Part shown: in pieces, positions 31,404 through 44,424 of the stretch
Layout: every line of letters starts with the position of its first letter
How positions within the stretch are numbered: position 1 is the first letter of the stretch
NCBI GenBank assembly: GCA_025716815.1
Contig: JAIXMN010000011.1
Span: 248,001-312,000 of the forward strand
Origin: Dichotomocladium elegans
Taxonomy: Eukaryota; Mucoromycota; Mucoromycetes; Mucorales; Lichtheimiaceae
DNA length: 64,000 nt
Direction of reading: 5' to 3'
Notes under the pieces: generated by a model
The model's input: only the letters and a program-made list of their open reading frames with translations
What the model was told of the DNA's origin: nothing
Database searches by the model: none
Translations under genes and position numbers: made by a program

Positions 31404-34400
31404 ATGAAATTCCTCCTCATCACTGCTGCAGCATTGGCGACAGCTAGCAGCATACCCCAGACCGTACTTTTAACGAAGCAGAAACAGATCTTGACCTGGG
31501 AAGAGGCCCAGCGCAAGGCAGAGGTGCTTGTCGGGCAGATGTCGCTTGAACAGAAAGTTAACATGGTGACTGGCATGGTAATAGACGATTCTAATTCCCC
31601 CTCCAACCTCCATTCATCAAAATGTTCATGGCTTTTTGTTCTTATTTTATGTCTTAGGGTTGGGGCAGCTCAAAATGCGTCGGCAATACATATGGCAACC
31701 AGGATCCTTATTTCCCTTCGCTATGCTTGCAAGACGGTCCTTTGGGCATTCGCTTCTCCGACAACACCACGGCTCATGTAGCAGGAATTACGGCCGCCGC
31801 ATCCTTTGACAAAGCACTTCTCTATAAACGCGCTCATCAGATGGGTCAGGAATCCTATGCCAAGGGCGTGCATTATCAGCTTGGCCCGTGTCTGGATATC
31901 TATCGGTCACCCTACGGCGGTCGTGGCTGGGAAGCCTTTGGCGAAGACCCCTTTCTTCAGGGTGTTGCGGGTGCTCTAACTGTGCAGGGTATTCAGGACG
32001 CTGGCGTGGTAAAGAAAGGCTGGATAGGATGGTAACCCGTCCTCGTTTGCATGCGCGCTAATGTACGAAACACACACCAAATAGGTTGCTACTGCCAAAC
32101 ACTTTTTGCTCAACAATCAGGAGGTCAATCGTACAGCTGTAAGCGGCTAGAGTCATACACACACACATATTCGCACACTCTGTTCCTCTTTTATTTTCAT
32201 TTTTCTGACGTATATATATAACACAGTCCAGTTCGAATGTGGACGAACGCACCCTCCACGAAATCTACGCATGGCCTTATGCACGCGCCATCGAGGCGGG
32301 CGTGGGTGCGGTGATGTGCAGCTACAATCTGATCAACGGCACCTACGCGTGCGAAAACGAATATACAATCAACACAGTGCTCAAAAAGGAGATGGGTTTC
32401 CAGGGCGTTGTCATGACCGATTGGGGTGCGCATCATTCCACTCAGCGGTCTGCCAATGCAGGACTGGATATGTCGATGCCTGTAAGCTTCGATACATGCT
32501 CCCCTTCGTCCTTATCCACCACCTCTATCCCTCCGGCAGAGCATACTGAATGATTTGTGATCCATCTAGGGAGATATTACCTTCAACTCAAACACCTCCT
32601 ACTGGGGTCTCAATCTTACTGATGCTGTCCGCCATGGCTCGGTAGATACGACTCGAGTAGACGATATGGCATTACGCATTGCAACTGTGTGGTATAAGGT
32701 TCGGTATACTCAACTTTCACCCCCCCCCCGTCCCCCACGCGCCCCTCTCTTTTTGATATGCGATATCTCTTACACAATCGGACCCTCCTCATACGTGGGA
32801 CCTCACAGATGGGTCAAGACAAGAACTTCCCCGAGACCACTCTCAGCACCTTCAATCGGTCCGCAGCCCCCTTTGTGCCTGTTCAAGATGATCATCATAC
32901 CATTGTGCGCCAGATCGGCGCAGCCGGTGTGGTTCTGCTCCGAAACGACGGTATCTTACCGCTCTCTCGCCATGTGTCCAAGATTGCTCTCATCGGCAGT
33001 GACGCTGGGCCAAATCCAAAGTAAAAAAGATCAGGTGATGGAAGATCCCCATAAAGAGACTCTAACGAGCACCGTTCGATGCCTCTTTTTCTTTCTTTCT
33101 CTCTCTCTCCCATTCTGTTCCTTTGTTTAGAGGCCTCAACGCATGTCCCGATCAGGGCTGTAACCAAGGTACGCTTGGCATGGGCTGGGGCTCTGGTAGC
33201 GTCGACTACCCTTACATTGTCACGGTACGTATGCGCTGTGCGGGCTAAACCAGCACCTAGCATATGGAGGCGATAACGATGAGCAAAACTTTGATCTGAC
33301 CGTACTTGCTCTCTTGCTCACACAAACATATATATATATATATATACGATTGCAATGTTCATAGCCCACACAAGGCATAGCAGCGCGTGCTGGTAGAAAT
33401 ACAGAAATCGCCCTTAGTTATAATGATTATGACCTGGCCACGGCCGCGTACGTAGCAAAGCGTGCCAATGTGGCCATTGTCTTTTCCTCAGCCGATTCGG
33501 GTGAGAACTACATTACTGTTGATGATAACCCTGGCGATCGAAAGAACTTATCTTTATGGAACAACGGTGATGCGCTGGTCAGGGAAAAGAAAAAACACAC
33601 ACCATGCCTCCTTCCCCGAGGGAGGATAGATGTATAGTGAAATTGATCAGTTTCCTCTCCTATTTTTTTTTTTAGATTCAAGCCGTCGCGGATGCCAATG
33701 CGAACACGATCGTTGTCATACACTCCGTCGGGCCGGTCTTGATGCCATGGATAGACCATCCTAACATCAGAGCGATTGTGTGGCCCAATCTCCCAAGCCA
33801 GGAGACTGGCAACTCGCTTGCCGATGTCCTTTTTGGGGACATTAACCCATCCGGTCGTCTACCGTACACCATTGCCAGGCGAGAGGCGGATTACAACGTT
33901 CGAATCTCGACAGATAATAACGTATGTATCGCGCGCGTGCGCCGTATCCTCTTCTTCTTCAGTCCTATTGAATTCCTCCCTCCCTCCCTAATCGCATAGA
34001 TTGTTTATTCGGAGAGGCTCGAGGTCGGATACAGGCATTTTGACGCCAAGAATATTGAACCTCTCTTTCCTTTTGGCCATGGTCTCTCGTATACCCATTT
34101 CAACTACTCCAAGCTCACGCTCAAGATCAACCGCACCGAAGGCCATATCATCGCTTCCGTCACCCTCAAGAATGTCGGCAAGATGGATGGTGCCGAAGTA
34201 GTCCAAGCCTATATCGGGTTTCCTGAAGCAGCTGCCGAACCGCCCAAAGTGCTCCGTGGGTTTGAAAAGATCTATCTCAAGGCCGGCAAAAAAACAACCT
34301 TCGACATGAGATTCACAAAAACAGAGCTAAGCATCTGGGATACCGCACTTCAAGACTGGACCGTCCCCTCTGGAGAGTTCTCCCTCTTTATCGGAGCCAG

Positions 34401-34440
34401 CAGCCGCGACATCCGTCAAACTGCAAAATTCATTCTCTAA
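31404..34440 (+). CDS. Secreted beta-glucosidase (GH3)
   Basis: Hydrolyses terminal beta-glucosyl residues of cello-oligosaccharides. Exons: 31404-31577, 31658-32008, 32085-32138, 32227-32481, 32570-32698, 32809-33020, 33131-33224, 33365-33577, 33676-33921, 34000-34440; 722 aa. Signal peptide [16 protein letters not shown]. (beta/alpha)8 domain with [60 protein letters not shown] and the nucleophile in [12 protein letters not shown] (about D257). Then the alpha/beta sandwich ([36 protein letters not shown]) and a C-terminal fibronectin-III-like domain ([15 protein letters not shown]). Several N-glycosylation sequons. Donors at exons 5 and 8 are weak (GTTCGG, GTCAGG). An intron carries a (TA)n run at 33328-33346. 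Confidence 0.96.
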
Positions 34441-34817
34441 ACCTTCAACAGGACCCCCCTCCTCCCGTCCCAATTACCACCATCACCACAGTCTAATTTA
34501 TATGCAGTACGTAACTGGATACTATTATATGAATGTTGTTATTAGAAGAGAAAAAAAGCGAATGGTATGGATGAGAGTGGTGCCAACTATGATATATATG
34601 TCATGGCAGAAGGAAGGTCAGCTTTTTTCGAGTGGGTATAGAGAAATATGCGGGTTATGTGGATGACGGAGTAGCGTTAATGAAGCGGCGTTCGAATAAA
34701 GGATGAATGTTCTGCAATTAATTTTTAGTAGGGTGATTGGCGATAACCAGCATTGCTAAATTGAATCGATTTGTATCAGTTCGCTTTGCCCCACCATGGC
34801 CCATATAAACTCTAATC
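34441..34817. other. Convergent intergenic region
   Basis: 3' region shared by the GH3 gene (plus) and the bHLH gene (minus). Nothing further seen. Confidence 0.6.
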
Positions 34818-36456
34818 TTACCCTCGTTCACGCTTAAGCATGCCCACTTCCCGTCGAAGTGCATTGACCTCGCTTTCCATTTCGAAATCCCGTCGCTTCA
34901 ATAAGGAAATATACTCAACGGCTAATGATAATTTATAAATTATTACTCAGCGTCATTTTCACAAAAGCCGGCCGTCTCCCTCGTGCCCGTTTACCTTTAC
35001 TGAGAATCTCCCACTTGCTCGTCTTCAAGTTCTTTTCCACCGGGAGCGAGTCGCGTAATTCGTCAAAGAGTTCCTTCATCTCCTTTCGGCGCTTTCGTTC
35101 CGCTAGTTTATGACTCACGCGCAGCTCTGGACTTCGCGAATAAGGCGTTTCGGTTTTGCGAGGCACTGACTTCTCACCCTCGTCAAAGTGGCGTTGGCGA
35201 TATGCCTCGCCATTCTCGTCGTGATGGTGATGGAGGTGAGCACGGGCGCCCACGACCGGCATTGAGGCGCGACGAGCAATGATGGGACCTGAGGTGGTTG
35301 CCGCTTCGTCCATTAGAATCGACCGGCGCCGATGATGTAGGACTGGGCCACCACTATAGGGTTGCCGTTGCATAGAATGGCGGTCATTTGCCGAGGGCGA
35401 GGACTGACGTATCTCCTGGCGTGGATAGCGCGATTCAGGCAAAACATCCGGCGGTAGGGACCCTGGTGGACTGGAGGGCGCAGAGCAGTGACCATGGTTG
35501 GGCGTCTCAGGGATGGTGGAAGGAAACCGGAAGGCTAGAGCGAGGATATTTTAGCAACGGAATTCCTACGAAACGATGCCCATGTTACCTCGATATTTTG
35601 TGGCAGCAAGACGACTGTTGGGGGCTTCTGCAGTCGCAATTGAGTGGCGCCGCTGGAATGGGTCATATGCACCTGGATGTGGGAGTGAATCCCGTCGGAT
35701 GCCACTACTCCCGCCGATACTGCTGACGGGCGTGTAGTCAATGTCGTGGGTCGAGCGTAGCGAAGCTTTGTAAGGAGAGGGTGAAGGAGAGCGCGAAGGA
35801 TAGTCGTATTCGGTGATAACTGTGGCCATAGATCCTCGCCGACTGGCGCTTGCTGAAGCTGTAGAAGGAAGCGGCAGATTGTTGAGATCTGTGATCGATG
35901 GTCTACGGAAATCGAGGGGCGGCGCGGTTGGATGATGCATAAAGTCTGTGATTGATCCCCGACGTGAATAGGACTCAAACTGCTGCTGAGTGTTTCCCGG
36001 CTCCAGCGGAGACAGCGTTCGGTTCATTGTTACCTCATGGCCAATAGAAGGCGGAGGGGAAAGTCCGCTGTTTGAGTGAGGCAGGACAGAGACGCTCATA
36101 TCCGACATACGGTGACGAAGGTATTCGTCCTGAGTGTGCGATGGCGACGATGTGTGAGGAATGGGTGAACAAGGCTGTACATTTGTGAGCGAAGGTAAAT
36201 GGGGCTTTGTCACCGCACCTGGATTATTATTTAAAATTAAGCGTCTCTGCCCACTTAGAACTAGGAACAAATTACCTTGGACAGTCAGACGATCCGCTGA
36301 ATCAGACGATTCGTACGGGTCGTCAATTTGCATCTTGTCTGAACCATTTTCCTTAGCATCATCTGGCGATTGCGCTGAATGATCTTGGATATGGAGCAGT
36401 AACTCTCGAGCAGGTGGCAGTACGCACCCGGTATCTTCAGGAGACATAGAATCCAT
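34818..36456 (-). CDS. bHLH transcription factor with many RRxS motifs
   Basis: Nuclear E-box-binding factor. Exons (minus): 36456-36276, 36218-35589, 35534-34995, 34921-34818; 484 aa. The basic region ([15 protein letters not shown]) has the His/Glu/Arg triplet that reads CANNTG/CACGTG sites; helix 1 [13 protein letters not shown], a loop with [10 protein letters not shown], helix 2 [12 protein letters not shown], then a leucine-containing helix to the C-terminus ([19 protein letters not shown]). bHLH at about residues 405-465. The long N-terminal part is disordered, S/P-rich, with seven R-R-x-S motifs (RRGS, RRPS, RRGS, RRDS, RRHS, RRRS context, RRAS), consensus sites for cAMP-dependent kinase. 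Intron 1 (57 nt, 36275-36219) is in frame without a stop, so retention would add 19 aa. Confidence 0.9.
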
Positions 36457-38733
36457 GGTATAAACAGTGGTAAATAACGAAGTAGGTATATCAAAGAGAA
36501 GAATATCGGGGAAGATTTCCGTTGGAAAAGATAAGAAAAAAGAGAGAGAAGGAAGAGAGGGAGAGAGACTTGTAGACCAAGTTTTCCGACGCAAAAAAAT
36601 GAAAAAGCAGAATAAGCAAAGCCCAAACGTTTACAAAATTAAAGGAGATCGCTTCGATGATTTAAGTCCAAAGAGAATCTCCTTGCCTCTGTTGGATATG
36701 TGCTATCTAGGGCTCCTATTGTTTTATGACTAAAAGTGAAAGAACAAAAACGAACACGAGGTGCTCGGTTGTATTCAGCAATAGCAACCGCATCTGTCAT
36801 GCAAACATTAGATGAATAACATCACAAACAGAAAGAACTCCCTTTAAACATCACTCCGCATCTTGCGAGTTCGTTTCCCCTCCCTTTTTCTCCCGTCTTT
36901 GCTTCTTTTGAAATTCTGTCCAAATGCCTTCCTAGTTAGGTCTTATCCATGACCACTCATCTGCCGTGACGGGCAGTACGGGCTTGGCTATACAAGAAGA
37001 CACATTCGTCATTTGCGATGATGAAACGACTCAGCTGACGCCTGAGCAAAAAGGAAGTGTTTTCTTATTTGGGGTTGGACTCCTAAGAAAGGAAAGAAAA
37101 CACTTCGTCGAGGAGGGAGCGAAAAAAAGAGAAAGAGAGAAAGAGAGAAAGAGGAGTGTCCTGTAAGGTTTGGATCGACGAAGATAATATGATGTGAAGG
37201 ACGTAGGCCACGTTGATCATTTAATGTTGGCTGATCAGTCCACTCATCCTATCTGCAATTGCAAAGAGTGGTATGATTTCAAGGGACGCTTGCAAGGAGA
37301 TCAATCACGGGATTTGTCAATACAAGTTATTTGACCGTCGTGGAGCTCTAAACAATGTGAACAGACAAAAATAAAAATAAAAAAGATGAGTGCGGCACCG
37401 CGGCCGAGGCGTAGATGAAGAGAGAAGCGAGGGCTCGGGCTCTTTTCTAGTCCGTCCTTTCCATGGTCTCCTATACCTGTTTCTTGTTTATTTTTTTTCC
37501 CATATACTCCCGCTCATCCTTCCTCCGGGCGCACACGCACACTTATTATATCCCCACGTACACAGACACATGGACGAGCGTGTCCCATGCTCGCCGTACC
37601 TGCTTTCTTTTTAACTCTAAACGGAGGCAGGAGATAGGTTTTGTGTACAAGTAAACAACTTTATGAAACGATGATTTTCGTTTCATCAGCTGTAAAACTA
37701 TTATGTTAAATTTTGGTCGGGCTGCCGGAGAGGGGGGTTTGTGTGCACCTCTTCCGGCAAATACTGTGTGTGCAGATGCCGTTGCCGTAGTGTGAAGACG
37801 GCCCGAGCCACATCGCGCCATACTGCGACAGCTGTCGGTGCATGGAGCAAAAAGCGTGATTAATGTTTATTTTCAGAAAAAACCACGGATGAGTGTAAAC
37901 GAGATATGGTTTATTTTGTATGGTGAGCTGTTGCTGGAATCACCTCGTTTTTTCATACTTTTGCCAGCCCATTTGGTGTGCTGTCAAGTAGGGTGGCGAA
38001 TTGCCTAGTGAGGAAAATCTTACAACGATTGGTGTGACAATAGCAAAAATACTCTAATTTTTTTTATATACTGTGCGGCACTGTATTAAAATACAGTCAC
38101 CGTATTGTTATTGCGTACACTGCTGTGCAATGGATGCAGCGCAGCCGCCCGATCGAAACAGACACGGACCGCTGTTGTTGTTAATGTCGTTGTTATTATT
38201 TTTTTTTAAAAAAAAAGAAAAGACGAAAATCTGTCACATTAACGGGTTATATCGAACTTGGGGGGGGGCTGAAGGAGAAATGGATTGAAAGAACAATGAA
38301 AGAACTGCGGCAGGCGGATTCTCCCAACGGGTGATGTGCGGTGGGTTAGATTACGGGAAACCTCGTGTTCCACCAGTAATGAGTCTATCATGCGTGGTAA
38401 TTTGCCCTTCCACTGCTGACGGTCGTCATCGAATGATGACTCGCATACGAATCAGAATGAAAACAATGATAAGGTTTCGCGGGGCGCATTATTGTGCAGA
38501 CCAGTAATTTACGAGCTCAATCTCTTGTCGCTAATCAACACTACTGCGTTATACAAGCAGGCAGGTCGCACGAACCTATGCATTCGAAAAGTACTTTTTT
38601 ACGCGCGTATCATCCAGCGTAAGTACATTTCTTCTTTTCTCTTCAAAACTTCACTTTCTCCCTATCTTCGTTCTTTTCTATTTTCTTTATTTTTTTCTTT
38701 TCTCTTACCTCTTCATCACCCCTGAACGTAATT
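36457..38733. other. Divergent intergenic region, 2.3 kb
   Basis: Upstream sequence of the bHLH gene (minus) and of the coiled-coil gene (plus). Purine-rich tracts near 36535-36610 and 37120-37155. Frames are short and unrecognised. Confidence 0.5.
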
Positions 38734-41700
38734 ATGCCAGAAGCAACCAAAGTCAGAAGAGTCTCGACGCTCGCCGCCGCGGGCGTCACCATCCCTACCA
38801 AGCCAAGATCTTCCAATACTGTCAAGAAAACAAGTACCACCCCAACTGGTACTAAGGCAACATCCACCACTGTTCGACCCATGGCGACCTCAAAGACCAC
38901 CTCCCCTCCTTGTTCTAGAGCCTCGGCTGTGCCTGCCGCAAAATCGACAGGTATTTTGTCCTCGTCGCCTCCACGCCGTTCGCCAACTGCCTTTGGCTCG
39001 ACGATTGCAAGTCGTGCACCAAGACCATCGACATCCCCTACGGCGCGAGGTTCTGCAGCTGCTGCAACGGGCCCCGCGCGTCGAGCTTCCGTTGCTCCTA
39101 TCTGCGCATCCCGTCGTCAGTCGACTGTTGGGATTCCTTCATCTCCGGCTTCAGACCCTGTTCCTAAAATGTCAGACCTGAAAGCAGAAATCAAATCGTT
39201 GTCCGATAAAGTATGTATAGGGTCTTGGTGGCGTGCTAAAAAATATATCTATGCAATCTATCATCCATTTATACTGATAACACCTCATTTTTATTAAAAT
39301 AATAATAATAATGACTTCAGAATCTTGAAATGACCCGTCTGCTGGAAGATAAGCAGAAACAACTCCAGGACAAGGAGACTGAGCTTTCCAACATCCACGT
39401 CAAGCTTGATCAAGTCAACAAACAACTCCTGGATCAAAAGCAACACTTCGCATCCGAGAAGCACGATCTTTTGGCTATGCTCGAGCACGCCGAGCAGTCG
39501 GTGACAGATGCTCAGGAAAAGCAAAAGGAGATGCTTGCAGATTTCGAGGAAGAAAAATGTAGACTTCAAGGCGCCCACACAAACGCCATTGACAAAATGC
39601 GCGATACCGTTGAGAATCTCCGTAACCACCTTGAGAATGAAAAACAGCAGCTCTGCGACCAGATCATCTCCAAAGAAGGGGAACTTGTGAAGCTCAGAGC
39701 CGATCTTGAAGAACTTCGGTTAAGCATACAGGCAAGCATAGCATGCATAGTCCCCTTCCCCCTCCACGACACAAGGCAAAATACATGATAATTAAGCAAG
39801 TTCCTGCCTTTTTTTTTGTCTTCTTTCAGGAAATGCACAAAAATCATCAAGCTCGCTTGACAAGCCTAAGCAACCAAATGAACCGGCAACACTCTGATCA
39901 GATGCAGCAATTACGGCGCGACTACGAAAATCAGCTGGCCTCGTTACGAGAGCAGCTTCCCGATAAGTCCCATGCGGACCTAGAAGAGGAGAAGGCTGCA
40001 CTAGAAAGGAAGCTGCAGGTGCGTTACGACCCACATCATGAGAGTAATTCTTAATTTAGCCTCCTTGTCCTCCCATCGTTAATTTAGGAGGTTGAAGCTG
40101 CCTCAACAAGTCTCAAGAAAGAACTGGAGCACCAAATCCAGCGTCTTCAGGAAGAGTCGACTGCGCAGCTCCAAGCTCTCAAGACCAGTCATGCCCAGGA
40201 AATTAATGGTCTCCAAACCAGCCATCAGGTAAATGTTTCGGGTCGGCAAGGCGGAGGTCCATTCCGCCATTTCGTTAACGTTCGCTCGATATGCATTTCC
40301 CCCTTTTGAAATCACCATTAGGCCCGTGTACAAGCCCTACAGGATGAGCATACCTCGCAGATGACAGCCCTAGAGGATGCGCATACGCAGCTCATCAGGG
40401 AACATCGCACCCAGGCCGAAAACATGGAGCAATTCAAACTGGATGCAGAGGTAAGTAAAACCCGCCTCCCCCGCAAATACAGTACAGATAAATTTGTAAC
40501 ACACAGATTATTACATTTTGTACCAGGCTCAATGTCGCCAGAAGTTTGATATACAGATGGCCCAAGCCAAATCAGAATATGATGCCTCTGTCCAGCAATT
40601 GCAAGAAGTGAATCGTCGTGTCTTCGTCAAGGTTGCAGACCTACGAGCCAAGCTCAGTGCTGTTCGTGCTGGTGTGGAACACGAATACCAACACAAACTG
40701 AATAAGGAGCGTGAGAAGGAAAAGGTAAAATTCATTGCGCGACAAACAACAACAAATTTTTCTCAGTCAACGTATCTTTCTTTAGAAACGCCTTGACGCC
40801 GAGTTCCATAGACGTTTGAACGAGATTCAGCAACGCCACGTCGCTGCCGTGAATGAGCAGGCCAAGCGTGCCCAACGCCAAGTCAACGAAATCCAAAAGA
40901 AGATCGCAAAGGACTATGAAGTGAAATTGAACCAACTCCGACAATCTCACGAAGCGTCCATGCAGGAAGTCAAGGATGCCGCTATGGCATCCGCACGTCT
41001 GGAGGCCGAGCAGGAGCTCAAGATCAAGCTCGAGAAGCAGATGAAGCTTTTAACCTCAAGTCATCGACAGGCTGAACAGCAGATTCTCGAACATCACAAG
41101 CGCAGCGTCCAGCAACTTGAAGCCGAGATCCAACATAGAAAGGACCAGCACCAGGCCCTCATCGAAACTCATAAGCAAGAACTTGCTCGTCTCTCTGACG
41201 AGCGAAAAGCAGACGTTTCTGTCATTAAGAAGGAAGTCGAGGTGCGTTCCTCTCCCATCCTCCCTCAACCACATCCCTCGTTGTTTCTGACACGCAACGT
41301 TTCATCTTTTTTCATGGCGCATGTAGACTGTTCTCGAAGAACTCCAGGCAAAGGAGCTTCAACGTCTGGAGAACGAACACAAATCCAAAATTGAGGAGCT
41401 GAAGCGCGAATACATTCTGCGTCGCGATCGTGAAAACGAGACGCATCAGGCCGAGCTCGACGCGCTCCGTAAAGAGGTGAGAAGTTGATTTATGCTTCTA
41501 TACTACTTTGCCTCTCCTATTAATGCATCCGTCCAATTCGATTTAGATCAAGAAAGGCAACGCTTCTGATGTGAGTAACGGACACATTCCCCAACACATG
41601 GACATATGGCTTATCTCCCTTTTTTTTGGGTCTTGCAGGATGTGATAAGCAAGAAAGACCATGAGGCCGTCATCCAAAAATTGATTGAGCAACACGCAAC

Positions 41701-42392
41701 TGATCTTTCCCAGTTCAAGATTCAAGGTGATTACTTAACACACAGATAGCATCAATCACGTCCAATGAACTCATTCCAATTCGGAAAAATAACCTCCCAC
41801 CCCACTCTGAAGAAGAACCCAACGCAATGACCCAAAAACTCAAACATGAAATAGAATCACTCAGGTCAGAACTCAGAGCATCTCAAGATCAGACAAGGCG
41901 ATACGAGAAGGAGATCAAGGTTTGTGCTAGGCTAATGGAAGAGGAATCAGTACAGCTTACCGAGTTCCCATTTTCGGTGGTCTTTCACCCCCCCCTTCCA
42001 CCCCAACTTCAGGAACTCAAGAGCAAACAGAGCCAGCGCGCTTCTAATTTGGGCAACACACAAGCCAACGCGCTTGCGGGGCTTGAACAACGGGGCAACA
42101 TCAAGGCCGAGATGGAAACCATTGCTGAGCAGCTGACCAAGCTGCAAGCAATGATGTCAAACAACACTGAGGTAATTTTAGACCATGATCATTGATTTAA
42201 CCCTGCTATACATTGTACTTATTCGATATTCAGGCTGGGATTGCTAGCAAAGTAGTCGCGCAGGCACAGAAGCAATTGGGTGCAGTACAGGACATCATCC
42301 TGCAGCTTAGCGAAAGTGAAAAGACAGGGTTGATCGATTTACATTCGCCTCGGCAGCAAAGAGAAGGCAATACCAGAGAGTTCCAGAACTGA
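38734..42392 (+). CDS. Large coiled-coil protein with basic S/T/P-rich head
   Basis: Family not recognised. Exons: 38734-39210, 39321-39731, 39830-40018, 40088-40228, 40322-40450, 40527-40724, 40786-41241, 41327-41476, 41547-41570, 41639-41726, 41816-41919, 42013-42171, 42234-42392; 894 aa. Residues 1-150 are basic and Ser/Thr/Pro/Ala-rich with several kinase-type sites (RRVST, RRASV, RRQST), like microtubule-binding heads. From about residue 155 nearly everything is heptad-patterned coiled coil (KQKQLQDKETELSNIHVKL; EEKAALERKLQEVEAA; ELKREYILRRDRENE). Most introns fall in phase 0, many at Gln or Glu codons, suggesting growth by exon duplication. Intron 2 appears to be GC-AG (after SIQ, 39732). 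Exon 9 is 24 nt. A spindle-pole, septal or cytoskeletal scaffold role is a guess. Confidence 0.85.
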
Positions 42393-44424
42393 ATGGCTGA
42401 TTTCTCCGTGCACACCTATACAAGCACCATCTCTCTCTCTCTCTCTAAACACGCACAACCCCACTCATTTCAACACGTTCTCCCGCAACAGCAAACCTCC
42501 TTTGCCTATATTGTAAAAAATATTGCACAAAAAAATCACAAACGAAGCCCACTTGCATAAAACACTCCCCCTCCCCCAAACACCATCCCTCGCCGCCTTC
42601 CACATGTGTCATATTTTCTGTACCTCTTCAATCGAGCTCGCACATAACCCATTCTATAGCTTATCTTTTCCCTTCCCTTTCTTTTTTTTCTGAGTATTAA
42701 AGCATATATACAATGGATGAATCAAAAAGGATCAAGTGGAAGAAGAAATCATCTGATAAGAAGGCCGTTCTTTTCGGTGTGAAGCCTAGAACAAATAGCT
42801 TTATGTCGCACATGACTTGCAAAGTTCAGGCGCCGGTGAATTGAAAGATTAATGCTTGTAAATTTCATTTCATACAAAAACAAGAGATTGAGCGAAATGG
42901 AGGCCCATGCAAGTGCGCGCCCCAGGCTTGGCACCGCTTTCGTATCTAGCTGGATTTCAAGCTATCTCATGTAACTATCAAACTATCCTTTTTTTTTTAT
43001 TTTAGCCGGAAGCAGTCAAAAGATGGACTCAAGAAATAACAAATTGCTGTTGTATAACGATCATCTTAGAAAAATTTGAATCAACGTCGTTGTCGGTGAA
43101 ACTGACTCGCCATAGCACCATCTTAATATGGGATATATGAATCAAATAGGCAGCTTTTTGGAGGCAGTATTCATGCATATGCTGTATATACCCATTAACC
43201 ATTTTATCCAATAAAATAATTGAAGGTCCCCACGGTCTTCTTTCCGACTGTTGGGACGTGTTTATCAGATGATAAGAAATAGATGGGCAGGTAATAATAA
43301 AAAACGCATGATGTCCATGTTCGATGGGGCAGACCCGCAAAGAAGATTTCTCAGGGGATTGCCGGATGACATTATACAATCATTACGACTTGCCATAGGC
43401 CATTTAGTGAAGATACGGTCTAGGGTGCGCGAGCGTGATGGCAGAAAGTTGATGTTGGCGTGGTTGCTGCCACGTACGATGCCCCGTTCGGCACAATTGC
43501 TTTAACAGGAAACTTGGCGCTATGTCACATTGAAACGCAGGGGAAATATATAAAAAAGAAATGCAAAATTCTAGCCTGCATGCGTTTTTATTTTTTTTCG
43601 CAAAAACGGCTATTTTTTTTTTCTTCTTTTCTTTGTTTTTGTAGCATGCATTTCAACTCTTTTCTTCTTCCCGCATCGCTTGTGTCACACTGTTACGTCA
43701 GATTGAATACTTGGTTTACTACCCCAGCGGAGTCCTTTTTGTCGACGGGGTCACGGCGAAATTGGCTTCAGAGGTGAAAAGAATAAAAGAAGGAAGGAGG
43801 CCTCTGCACATATACACACACCAAGAGGTGATGGGATATCCGTAAGAGAGAATAAAAAATTCCATGAATGGACATATATAAATCGCAGAGTCAGCGGGAC
43901 GAGTAAAACCTTGACCCAACGCATGGGTCAGAGCATTGCAGAATAGGACGATGTTCTGGCTAGGTACGTAACACATGGACTGGCTACTGTTACACTGAGA
44001 GAGGGACAACCATGACAATAGCGTTCAAGCAGGACTAAAACGTCGGATCAGGGCAATGTAATGGGGCCTGACAGACAGGGCGAGTTATGACAGCTAACGC
44101 TTAGGATGCAGACGCGACAGTTCGATGCCCGACTAAACGTAAATCTTCCACACCCCGGAGACAGCTACATGGATAATCCAAAAAGCCAAAGGGACATGGT
44201 CGTGTGCACAGTCGACAAACGATGCCTCAACGTGACCAATAAGGAGCATCCGCATAGGTTCGAATACCACAGCACATCTCTATTTTTAGAAAATCGTGTT
44301 ACTCTTTAAACAAAATACAAATTCTCATTCTGTTTTCTTTCGTGATGGAGCTCAACACATTCTCCTTTAGCTTTCCAGTCCTCTTCTTCTTGCGCTCCTG
44401 CCTCAGACCTCTCCCAATCATTAG
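42393..44424. other. Intergenic, 2.0 kb, no gene seen
   Basis: (CT)n near 42428-42445. Frames at 43251-43505 and 43460-43777 are short, lack recognised domains and cross long poly-T runs. It also holds the leader of the Zn2Cys6 gene. Confidence 0.5.

Noticed and set aside
44240..44275. tRNA-like GGTTCGAATACC motif
   Set aside because: No matching D-arm, anticodon arm or acceptor stem around it.
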